Shown here piece after piece: positions 1 through 5,891 of a stretch of DNA of 8,215 nucleotides (positions within the stretch are counted from its first letter, which is position 1; every line of letters starts with the position of its first letter). The stretch comes from JBBKWH01 sp037968855 (GTDB lineage Bacteria > Pseudomonadota > Gammaproteobacteria > Pseudomonadales > Moraxellaceae): assembly GCA_037968855.1 (NCBI GenBank), contig JBBKWH010000078.1, positions 1 to 8,215 of the forward strand, read 5' to 3'. Made by a program: the position numbers and the translations under genes. The notes below the pieces were generated by a model, which worked only from the letters and a program-made list of their open reading frames with translations, was not told the DNA's origin and made no database searches.

Positions 1-23
1 GCTTAGTCTGAAATGCTTAACGA
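1..23. other. Left edge, downstream of prpC
   Basis: Only 23 bases follow the prpC stop codon. They show no start, ribosome binding site or hairpin that I can support. The next prp gene, if present, lies outside the window. Confidence 0.4.
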
Positions 24-1151
24 TTAACGCTGATCAATCGGCGTCACGCTGCGCAATTCTGGACCAGTATATTCGGCACTTGGGCGAATAATCCGGTTGT
101 CTGAACGCTGCTCCATCACATGAGCGGCCCAACCCGTCAAACGGCTCATCACAAAAATCGGTGTGAACAGTTTGGTCGGAATACCCATAAAGTGATAGGC
201 CGACGCATGGAAAAAGTCTGCATTACAGAACAATTTTTTCTCGCGCCACATGACTTCTTCGCAGCGTACAGAGACCGGATACAACACGGTATCACCGACA
301 TCGGCCGCCAGTTTTTCTGACCACTGTTTGATAATGCCGTTGCGTGGATCGTTGTCTTTGTAGATCGCGTGACCAAAGCCCATGATCTTGTCTTTACGCG
401 CCAGCATTGCCATCATTTCGGCTTCAGCATGCTCTGGGCTGGTGAACTTTTCGATCATGTCCATTGCCGCTTCGTTTGCGCCACCGTGCAGTGGGCCACG
501 TAGCGTACCAATCGCGCCAGTCACGCAGCTATGCATATCAGACAAAGTAGAGGCACACACACGAGCAGTAAATGTCGAGGCGTTAAATTCGTGCTCTGCG
601 TACAAAATCAACGACACGTTCATCACTTTGGTGTGCAACGCGTTAGGCTTTTCGCCTTTAAGCAAATGCAAGAAGTGACCGCCAATGCTGTCGTCATCGG
701 TGTTTTCGTCAATGCGAACACCGTCATGGCTAAAGCGATACCAGTAGGTAATCATCGATGGGAAGGTTGCCAACAGACGGTCAGTCACGTCTTGTTGATC
801 GGCAAACGATGCTTCGGTCTCAAGGTTACCCAACATTGAGCAGCCTGTACGCATCACATCCATCGGGTGTGAATCAGCAGGAATACGCTCAAGCACTTCT
901 TTTAAGGCTTGTGGCAGGCTGCGTAAGCCTTTGAGCTTGGCTTTGTAGCCAGCCAATTGCTCGGCGTTTGGCAATTCACCAAAGAAAATCAAATAAGCGA
1001 CTTCTTCAAATTCGCAATGAGCAGCCAAGTCTTTGACATCGTAACCACGATAGGTCAGGCCAGCACCGGATTTACCCACGGTGGACAAGGCGGTTTTGCC
1101 AGCCACTTGACCGCGCAAACCTGCGCCGGACAATACTTTACCTTCTGCCAT
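24..1151 (-). CDS. prpC: 2-methylcitrate synthase
   Basis: This enzyme condenses propionyl-CoA with oxaloacetate to give 2-methylcitrate, the entry step of the cytoplasmic 2-methylcitrate cycle for propionate breakdown. The 375-aa product has the whole citrate-synthase fold and the length typical of short-type 2-methylcitrate synthases, without the N-terminal extension of hexameric GltA. The three catalytic residues of the family are visible: His222 in GPLHGGANEAAM, His261 in GFGHAIYKDNDPR, and Asp312 in CNADFF. Further substrate-binding candidates are His187 (AEHEFNAST) and the Arg residues near 349-356. The ATG is preceded by GGGGAG eight bases upstream, which supports this start. The gene lies 100 bp downstream of prpB on the same strand, the usual prp order, and this pairing is what favours PrpC over a housekeeping citrate synthase. 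Some family members also use acetyl-CoA, so residual citrate synthase activity is possible. Confidence 0.95.
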   Translation of the reverse strand: MAEGKVLSGAGLRGQVAGKTALSTVGKSGAGLTYRGYDVKDLAAHCEFEEVAYLIFFGELPNAEQLAGYKAKLKGLRSLPQALKEVLERIPADSHPMDVMRTGCSMLGNLETEASFADQQDVTDRLLATFPSMITYWYRFSHDGVRIDENTDDDSIGGHFLHLLKGEKPNALHTKVMNVSLILYAEHEFNASTFTARVCASTLSDMHSCVTGAIGTLRGPLHGGANEAAMDMIEKFTSPEHAEAEMMAMLARKDKIMGFGHAIYKDNDPRNGIIKQWSEKLAADVGDTVLYPVSVRCEEVMWREKKLFCNADFFHASAYHFMGIPTKLFTPIFVMSRLTGWAAHVMEQRSDNRIIRPSAEYTGPELRSVTPIDQR

Positions 1152-1251
1152 TTATTCATCTCCCCAGTGATCAAAACACATTGACGTGTATTAAAACGAC
1201 CGACGCTACGGCCAAATGACGGTAACGTCGAGCCTTAAGTGTTGGCGTAGA
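1152..1251 (-). other. prpB-prpC intercistronic spacer
   Basis: The 100-bp gap between prpB and prpC carries no gene. It contains short inverted repeats: CGACG at 1201-1205 pairs with CGTCG at 1226-1230, and GACG/CGTC around a GTAA loop lies near 1218-1229. Neither is followed by a T-tract in the direction of transcription, so I do not call a terminator. The stems could shape or stabilise the prpBC transcript, but they are short enough to be chance. Confidence 0.3.
1160..1165 (-). promoter_or_regulatory. Ribosome binding site of prpC
   Basis: On the minus strand GGGGAG lies eight bases before the ATG at 1151. It fixes the prpC start. No earlier in-frame start with a better site is visible. 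Confidence 0.7.
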
Positions 1252-2139
1252 TTAGCCTTTTTTGGCTTCAAACAATCGGTCTAGCTGATCTTCAAAGCTC
1301 TGATAGTCTAAGAACTGATACAGATCTTGACGGGTCTGCATCAAGTCCAGCACACCGGTTTGCGTGCCGTTTTCGCGTACGCTTTTCATCACCTCAAGCG
1401 CCGCTTTTTGCATTGCACGAGTCGGTGACAATGGGTATAACACCATGGCGATGCCCTGCTCGCCCAGTTCTTGCGCGGTGTAGTACGGGGTAGAACCAAA
1501 TTCGGTAATGTTGGCCAAGACTGGCACTTTGACCGCATCACAGACTTGCTTATACATCGCCAGATCGGTCATGGCTTCGGCAAAAATCGCATCCGCACCG
1601 GCCTCAACATAGGCACAGGCACGATCAATCACGCCTTGCAGCCCTTCGCTTTGCAGCGAATCAGTCCGCGCCATCAAGACAAAGTCTGGGTCGGTTTTGG
1701 CATCAACAGCGGCCTTTACGCGATCAACCATTTCTTGCGTGCTGACGATTTCTTTGTTGGGACGATGACCACAGCGCTTTTGCGCCACTTGGTCTTCAAG
1801 GTGCACCGCAGCAGCACCGGCACGGATCATTTCTTTGACGGTACGGGCAATGTTAAATGCGCCACCCCAACCAGTATCAATATCGACCAACAATGGGGTA
1901 TCGACACGCGCAGTAATACGGCGAACATCTATCAGCACTTCGTCCAAGCTGGTCATAGCCAGATCAGGCAGACCATAGGAGTAGTTGGCCACGCCAGCAC
2001 CCGACAGATAAATGGCGTTGTAACCGACATCACGCGCCATCATCGCGGCATAGGCGTTGACCGTGCCGATGATTTGTAATGGAGACTCTTGCACCAGTGC
2101 ATCACGAAAACGACGACCGGCTGAGGATTGAATAGACAT
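1252..2139 (-). CDS. prpB: 2-methylisocitrate lyase
   Basis: This lyase splits 2-methylisocitrate into pyruvate and succinate, the last step of the 2-methylcitrate cycle in the cytoplasm. It belongs to the isocitrate lyase/PEP mutase superfamily (TIM barrel, Mg2+-dependent). From the ATG at 2139 the protein is 295 aa, close to the E. coli enzyme. The superfamily signature KRCGH is at residues 121-125 with the catalytic Cys123. Substrate and metal ligands are also in place: SGAGVA (46-51), Asp59 in GLPDL, and Asp86/Asp88 in VDIDTGWG. MARTD (156-160) and NITEFG (210-215) are typical PrpB blocks. The reading frame stays open upstream to a GTG at 2199, but the 20 extra residues are unlike the family and would overlap a likely -10 box, so I prefer 2139. 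The Shine-Dalgarno sequence is weak (TGATGGAAA, about 10 bases upstream). prpC follows on the same strand, probably in one operon. Confidence 0.95.
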   Translation of the reverse strand: MSIQSSAGRRFRDALVQESPLQIIGTVNAYAAMMARDVGYNAIYLSGAGVANYSYGLPDLAMTSLDEVLIDVRRITARVDTPLLVDIDTGWGGAFNIARTVKEMIRAGAAAVHLEDQVAQKRCGHRPNKEIVSTQEMVDRVKAAVDAKTDPDFVLMARTDSLQSEGLQGVIDRACAYVEAGADAIFAEAMTDLAMYKQVCDAVKVPVLANITEFGSTPYYTAQELGEQGIAMVLYPLSPTRAMQKAALEVMKSVRENGTQTGVLDLMQTRQDLYQFLDYQSFEDQLDRLFEAKKG

Positions 2140-2170
2140 TCTGGATTTTCCATCACTTCGATGGCTTGCG

Positions 2171-2176
2171 AGTATA
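2171..2176 (-). promoter_or_regulatory. Candidate -10 element for prpB
   Basis: The minus strand reads TATACT here, one base from the sigma-70 consensus, and would place the transcript start about 25 bases before the prpB ATG. No good -35 box sits at the right distance, which would fit an activator-dependent promoter. A second -10-like hexamer, TATACA, lies at 2224-2229 and also lacks a good -35. I see no sigma-54 type GG-N10-GC element. Confidence 0.35.
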
Positions 2177-2236
2177 CAAAGGACAGCCCACCGATGCACG
2201 GACGGAATGTGGCAATTTAGGCTTGTATATCCATCC

Positions 2237-2257
2237 TTTTGGTCAATTGGGCCAAAA
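2237..2257. promoter_or_regulatory. Inverted repeat upstream of prpB, possible operator
   Basis: TTTTGG, nine bases, CCAAAA form a perfect 6+6 bp inverted repeat. It is centred about 108 bp upstream of the prpB start in the only sizeable gap before the prp genes. Size and symmetry suit a dimeric regulator. The regulator is not encoded in this window and I cannot assign the motif to a known protein. Six-bp arms can occur by chance. Confidence 0.3.
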
Positions 2258-2334
2258 CCAGTGATTTAAGGCCACTATCCAGATCAACAGCCCAATCAAC
2301 CTTGTTCACTCGCCATAGCGTCATGTTCTGCCAC

Positions 2335-2363
2335 AAAAAAAGCGATTCCATTGATTAATGCGC
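2335..2363 (-). terminator. Weak candidate rho-independent terminator after emrB
   Basis: In the emrB direction the end of the gene reads GCG, CATT, AATC loop, AATG, GAAT, CGC, followed by seven T residues (2341 down to 2335). The inner stem CATT/AATG is only 4 bp and the outer GCG/CGC 3 bp with an internal mismatch, and the hairpin overlaps the stop codon. The T-run is convincing but the stem is weak. Confidence 0.35.
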
Positions 2364-3908
2364 ACCACCACCACCCCGCATCACCGGCGGACGCTTGAGG
2401 GTAAACACCAAAAACGCCATCACCGCCATCAATATGGCCAAGCCACGCAGTAAATCATTAAAGCTTAAAGTCAGGGCTTGTAGATGCATCTCACGCGAAA
2501 TCTGGCTAATCATACCGCCATAGGCCGCATCGCCCATACTGCCACTTAAACGCTCGACCATGCCATTCATCCGGTCAATCACTTCGGGACGATCTGGCGT
2601 GATCTGACTGGCCAACGAGGTCAAGTGCAAGGCCATACGCTGATCAAGCAAGGTATTAATCAAGGCCAAACCAATCGCCCCGCCGATATTACGCGTCAGG
2701 TTATACACGCCGCTGGCACTCTTGATTTTGGACAGTGGCAAGGTGGCCATCGCCAACTGTGACATCACCACCAAGCACATCATCATGCCCACGCCACGAA
2801 TGATCTGTGACCAAAAAAACTCATCGTAGTCGCTTTGAGTGGTCAAACTGGCATCCATCCAGACGCCTATTGCACCCATCATCATGCCAATAAAAATGGT
2901 TTTTCGTGGATCAAAACGCGGTAATACCGCACCCACAAACGGCGCAGCCAAAAACATCGCGCCGCCCTGAATCATCATGATGCTGCCAATCTGGCTACTG
3001 TTCATGCCACGCACTTGGCCCAAAAACACCGGCAAGATATACACCATGCCGTACAGCGCCATCCCGACCACAAAGGTCATCAGCGAACTGGTGGCAAAGT
3101 TGCGATCAGCAAACACCCGTAAATCCACAATCGGATCTTTGGCCGTAAAACTGCGCCAAAAAAATACTGTTCCGGCCACCACCAACACCACCGCTGCCAG
3201 CAGAATCAAATGATCAGAGAACCAGTCATTGCGCGGCCCTTCGTCCAACACATATTCAAGGCAGCCCAAAAACAGCGCCATCCCCGTCAGCCCAGCCCAA
3301 TCAATCCGCTTGAGCAACGCTGGTTCGGCTTGATCAATATCGACGCCTGCAAACACCTGCGCCGCCACCATCAAACCGGGGGCAAGGTTGATAAAAAACA
3401 TCCAATGCCACGACAAGTTGCTGGTCAACCAGCCGCCCAAGGTTGGTCCAATCGCAGGGCCAAGCGTTGAGACCATACCGACCAACACCATTGGAGCGGC
3501 TTGTTTGTTGGCAGGAAATAAAACAAACAGCGCCGCCATGGTGGTGGGAATCATACCGCCGCCCAAAAATCCCTGTATGGCGCGAAAGGTCAGCATCGAC
3601 TCGATATTCCACGCAAAACCACACAGCAAGGACGCCAGCGAAAAACCGACCGCACAAGCACTAAAATACACACGGGTCGAAAACAAACGCGACAAGAAGC
3701 CCGACAATGGAATGGCAATCACTTCGGCGATCAAATACGCCGTTTGTACCCACGCAATTTCGCTTTGGCTGGCACCAAGTCCAGCCTGAATCTCATTGAG
3801 CGAGCTGGCAACGATTTGGATATCCAAAATCGCCATAAAGTTGCCAAACACCATGGCCCCAAAAAACGCCCACGCTGCCGCTGGGCTAATCACAAACGGC
3901 TGATTCAT
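2355..3908 (-). CDS. emrB: EmrB-like multidrug exporter of the DHA2 family (MFS)
   Basis: This is the inner-membrane, proton-driven exporter of an EmrAB-TolC-type tripartite pump. The 517-aa length and the hydrophobicity pattern fit the 14-helix DHA2 family. Motif D1 appears as LDIQIVASSLNEI (28-40). Motif B is RAIQGFLGGGMIP (109-121) with the proton-relay Arg109. The antiporter motif C is GPAIGPTLGGW (150-160). The motif A loop is degenerate, GFLSRLFSTRVYF (70-82), without the usual D-R-x-G-R-K, as is common in EmrB proteins. A hydrophilic stretch near 425-480 fits the large periplasmic loop before the last helix. The C terminus ends in a Gly-rich tail, GGGGAH. I chose the ATG at 3908 because AGGTG sits five bases upstream; a GTG two codons earlier is too close to it. 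The gene follows emrA after 52 bp. Substrates cannot be read from sequence. Confidence 0.9.
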   Translation of the reverse strand: MNQPFVISPAAAWAFFGAMVFGNFMAILDIQIVASSLNEIQAGLGASQSEIAWVQTAYLIAEVIAIPLSGFLSRLFSTRVYFSACAVGFSLASLLCGFAWNIESMLTFRAIQGFLGGGMIPTTMAALFVLFPANKQAAPMVLVGMVSTLGPAIGPTLGGWLTSNLSWHWMFFINLAPGLMVAAQVFAGVDIDQAEPALLKRIDWAGLTGMALFLGCLEYVLDEGPRNDWFSDHLILLAAVVLVVAGTVFFWRSFTAKDPIVDLRVFADRNFATSSLMTFVVGMALYGMVYILPVFLGQVRGMNSSQIGSIMMIQGGAMFLAAPFVGAVLPRFDPRKTIFIGMMMGAIGVWMDASLTTQSDYDEFFWSQIIRGVGMMMCLVVMSQLAMATLPLSKIKSASGVYNLTRNIGGAIGLALINTLLDQRMALHLTSLASQITPDRPEVIDRMNGMVERLSGSMGDAAYGGMISQISREMHLQALTLSFNDLLRGLAILMAVMAFLVFTLKRPPVMRGGGGAH

Positions 3909-3960
3909 GATCACACCTACCCAGTCGGCCTACTCAAAAAAGACATCACACCACAGCATC

Positions 3961-5067
3961 TTAAGCCTTTGGCCCAGTCCGCAAATCAACCTTAACCGTG
4001 GCCGACAAACCGGGCCTAAACGCCTCACGGCTGGGCAGATCATCAAGATCAATCCGAATCGGTAAGCGCTGCACGACTTTATTAAAGTTGCCGGTAGCGT
4101 TGTCTGGTGGCATCAGCGAGAACTCTGCACCCGATGCTGGCGAAAAGCTGGCCACATGACCATGAAAGACCTGCTTTGGATACGCATCCAAGCTGATTTC
4201 GACCTGCTGACCAATGCGCATTTTGCCAATTTGAGTTTCTTTAAAATTGGCTTCGATATAAGCACTTTGCAGCGGCACAATCGCCAACAAACGGGTCTGC
4301 GGTGTCACACGGCTACCCAATCGCACCGACAAACTGCCAATGGTGCCAGCGACCGGCGCAACTACATCAGACGAGGTGGCATCGACATCGACCAACGCCA
4401 CATTGGCCTCAGCACTGCCTAGATCGGCCTTTAACTGCTCACGCGAGGCCAGCAAGCCTTGATACTGCGCCTCGGCAGCAGCAATCGCGGCACGCGCTTG
4501 GGCAACGGCGGCTTCGGCAGACAAATACTGTGATTGAACCGTCTCAACCCGTTGCCTTGTGGTTACGCCATCAGCCAGTAACGACTGATAACGCTGGTAG
4601 TCTTTACGCAAGCGTGAGCTTTCGGCTTGTGCCGCAGTCAAACCGGCTTTTGCTTCATCAATCGCGGCTTGTTGGGCGCGTTCATTTTGATGCTGCACAG
4701 CCAGCGTGGCCTCTTTGAGCCGAACAATCGCTTGCGCTTGATCAACCCGCGCACGGGTATCACGATCATCCAGCTTCATCAGTGGCTGGCCAGCAACCAC
4801 CGTTTGGTTTTCGCTGACATGTAGCGCCGTCACCTCACCGGGGACGCGGGGCATGACCCACGTCACATCGGCTTTCACATAGGCGTTGTCAGTGGTCTCA
4901 AAATAGCGAAACACCGTCAGGTAGTAATACACACCAACCGAACCTGCCAGTACAAAGATGCCCAGCACAATCATCGGAAAAAACCGGCGCTTATTTGAAG
5001 CGCTAGTTGTCGTCGATGATGGTGTGGCCTGATCAGTCGCAGGATCAAGCGAAGGGTCTGCGGGCAT
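3961..5067 (-). CDS. emrA: EmrA-like periplasmic adaptor (HlyD/membrane fusion family)
   Basis: This adaptor links the EmrB exporter to an outer-membrane channel across the periplasm. The 368-aa product has a polar cytoplasmic N terminus (1-28, ending in KRR) and one transmembrane anchor at about 30-50. A biotinyl-lipoyl half follows at 60-101 (TTDNAYVKADVTWVMPRVPG). A long Ala/Gln-rich alpha-helical hairpin spans about 105-225. The second lipoyl half is at 228-265 (VVAPVAGTIGSLSVRLGSRV) and a beta-barrel at 268-345. The blocks IEANFKETQIGKMRIGQ and SLMPPDNATGNFNKVVQR are characteristic of the EmrA branch and separate it from RND-type adaptors. An excellent AGGAG six bases before the ATG at 5067 decides the start over a longer open frame beginning at 5136, which would also run through the putative operator. 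It is the first gene of the leftward unit. Confidence 0.92.
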   Translation of the reverse strand: MPADPSLDPATDQATPSSTTTSASNKRRFFPMIVLGIFVLAGSVGVYYYLTVFRYFETTDNAYVKADVTWVMPRVPGEVTALHVSENQTVVAGQPLMKLDDRDTRARVDQAQAIVRLKEATLAVQHQNERAQQAAIDEAKAGLTAAQAESSRLRKDYQRYQSLLADGVTTRQRVETVQSQYLSAEAAVAQARAAIAAAEAQYQGLLASREQLKADLGSAEANVALVDVDATSSDVVAPVAGTIGSLSVRLGSRVTPQTRLLAIVPLQSAYIEANFKETQIGKMRIGQQVEISLDAYPKQVFHGHVASFSPASGAEFSLMPPDNATGNFNKVVQRLPIRIDLDDLPSREAFRPGLSATVKVDLRTGPKA

Positions 5068-5073
5068 AACCTG

Positions 5074-5078
5074 CTCCT
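5074..5078 (-). promoter_or_regulatory. Ribosome binding site of emrA
   Basis: The minus strand shows AGGAG with a six-base spacer before the ATG at 5067. It is near-consensus, the strongest site of the efflux module, and it rejects the upstream in-frame start at 5136. Confidence 0.8.
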
Positions 5079-5103
5079 TGCACAGCAAATGAGTGAATGT
5101 TAT

Positions 5104-5124
5104 TGTACTGTACCGGACAGTACA
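5104..5124. promoter_or_regulatory. Perfect palindrome, probable TetR-family operator
   Basis: TGTACTGT, spacer ACCGG, ACAGTACA form a perfect 8+5+8 bp inverted repeat in the gap between divergent emrA and the TetR-type gene. Length and symmetry are what TetR-family dimers bind. The site covers the probable -10 and spacer of the emrA promoter and ends a few bases before the likely -35 of the regulator gene. The regulator encoded alongside is therefore the natural candidate to bind it. Binding is inferred, not shown. Confidence 0.75.
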
Positions 5125-5136
5125 GTTTTGTTTCAA
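5107..5136 (-). promoter_or_regulatory. Candidate emrAB promoter
   Basis: On the minus strand TTGAAA (5136-5131) is followed after 18 bases by TACAGT (5112-5107), a fair sigma-70 promoter. TACAAT at 5107-5102 is a better -10 hexamer but lacks a matching -35. Either choice places the operator palindrome across the core promoter, so bound repressor would block RNA polymerase. Confidence 0.4.
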
Positions 5137-5158
5137 GCCTTGGCTGTCGGTTTATACT
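5128..5158 (+). promoter_or_regulatory. Candidate promoter of the tetR-tolC unit
   Basis: TATACT at 5153-5158 is a near-consensus -10. TTGTTT at 5128-5133 could be the -35, but the 19-base spacing is long. The start would be near 5165, giving a leader of about 70 bases. The palindrome at 5104-5124 lies immediately upstream of the -35, where a bound protein could also dampen this promoter. Confidence 0.35.
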
Positions 5159-5237
5159 GAATTTTTTGAGTGCTTTTTTCGATGTATTGTTGATGCTCAG
5201 ACAATGCTCATGCTTTGTTAGACAGGCAGCCTTTCTC

Positions 5238-5891
5238 ATGACTGATATGACGAATGACACCCCACTCGACATTCGACCACCACAGACCAAACGTGGTACT
5301 GAGCGCCGTGCAGCATTGCTGTCTGCTGCCGATGAGCTATTTTTGCAACGGGGCTATGATGCGGTTAGCTTAGACGACTTGGTCGCGCAAGTGGGTGGAT
5401 CAAAAGCTGCGATTTATCAATATTTTGGCAATAAAAAAGGCTTATTGGTGTCGTTGGTCAGCTTTCGCTGTGAGCGGTTTTTTAATGAAAACGAGCTACC
5501 ACGTCAACTTGATCAAAAAAATGTCCGTGATGTATTGGTGCTATTGGCCCATAAGATTTATGCGGCCTTTACTTGTCCAGACAACATTGCCTTTATGCGC
5601 CTCATTATTCAAGAATCACAACGCGACCCAGAGATGGCACAATTGGCCTACGAAGCTGGCCCGTTGCGTGGTCTAAACGATACCGCCAACATTTTGCGTG
5701 ATGCACATGTGCAAGGACAAATTGATTGTCCACAACCGTTTGAATCGGCCATTTTGTTTTTGGGTATTTTGCGGCACTCTCAATGGCGACTATTGGTTGG
5801 TTTGCCGCCGCTAGAGCCGCACCTCAACCCCGAAGCGTATTTAAACAACTCCATCGACCGCTTTTTGGCTGCGCACCGAGTCATATCATGA
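5238..5891 (+). CDS. TetR/AcrR-family transcriptional regulator
   Basis: This is probably the ligand-responsive repressor of the surrounding efflux genes. The 217-aa length is normal for the family. The N-terminal DNA-binding domain runs from about 22 to 70: AALLSAADELFLQRGYDAVS, then the helix-turn-helix LDDLVAQVGGSKAAIYQYF, then GNKKGLL. The C-terminal half is helical and divergent; FMRLIIQESQRDPEMAQLAYE (119-139) resembles the AefR-like subgroup, though this is only an impression. The frame is open upstream to 5097, but the first 47 residues look unrelated to the family and that start lies before the operator. I therefore use the ATG at 5238; an ATG three codons later is an alternative. 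No strong Shine-Dalgarno is seen (AGG 12 bases upstream). The gene is divergent from emrA across the palindrome, and its stop overlaps the tolC-type start. Confidence 0.9.
   Translation: MTDMTNDTPLDIRPPQTKRGTERRAALLSAADELFLQRGYDAVSLDDLVAQVGGSKAAIYQYFGNKKGLLVSLVSFRCERFFNENELPRQLDQKNVRDVLVLLAHKIYAAFTCPDNIAFMRLIIQESQRDPEMAQLAYEAGPLRGLNDTANILRDAHVQGQIDCPQPFESAILFLGILRHSQWRLLVGLPPLEPHLNPEAYLNNSIDRFLAAHRVIS

Larger units (their letters stand above)
2140..2354. other. emrB-prpB intergenic region
   Basis: This 215-bp gap separates the emrAB unit from prpB, with all flanking genes on the minus strand. It contains the T-run after emrB, the TTTTGG/CCAAAA repeat and two -10-like boxes. TATACAA (2173-2179) and TTGTATA (2223-2229) form a distant 7-bp inverted pair that coincides with the two -10-like boxes. 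I found no credible small gene on either strand. The usual prp regulator gene (sigma-54 PrpR or a GntR-type protein) is absent here. Confidence 0.6.

Noticed and set aside
1471..2079. 202-codon open frame on the plus strand, antisense to prpB
   Set aside because: It lies wholly within a strongly conserved gene on the other strand, lacks a ribosome binding site, and its Gly/His/Thr/Ile-rich product shows no recognisable domain. It is a shadow frame.
2140..2199. N-terminal extension of prpB from the GTG at 2199
   Set aside because: The added 20 residues are unlike any PrpB N terminus and would overlap the likely -10 box; the ATG at 2139 gives the expected length.
2140..2300. Sigma-54 promoter for prpB
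   Set aside because: A by-eye search of the minus strand found no GG-N10-GC pair with the flanking consensus.
4302..4718. 138-codon open frame on the plus strand, antisense to emrA
   Set aside because: Low-complexity Arg/His/Gln/Pro-rich product arising opposite the coiled-coil coding part of emrA; no start signals.
5097..5237. N-terminal extension of the TetR-type regulator
   Set aside because: The Cys/Phe-rich 47 residues do not resemble TetR proteins, and the start would precede the putative operator and promoter.
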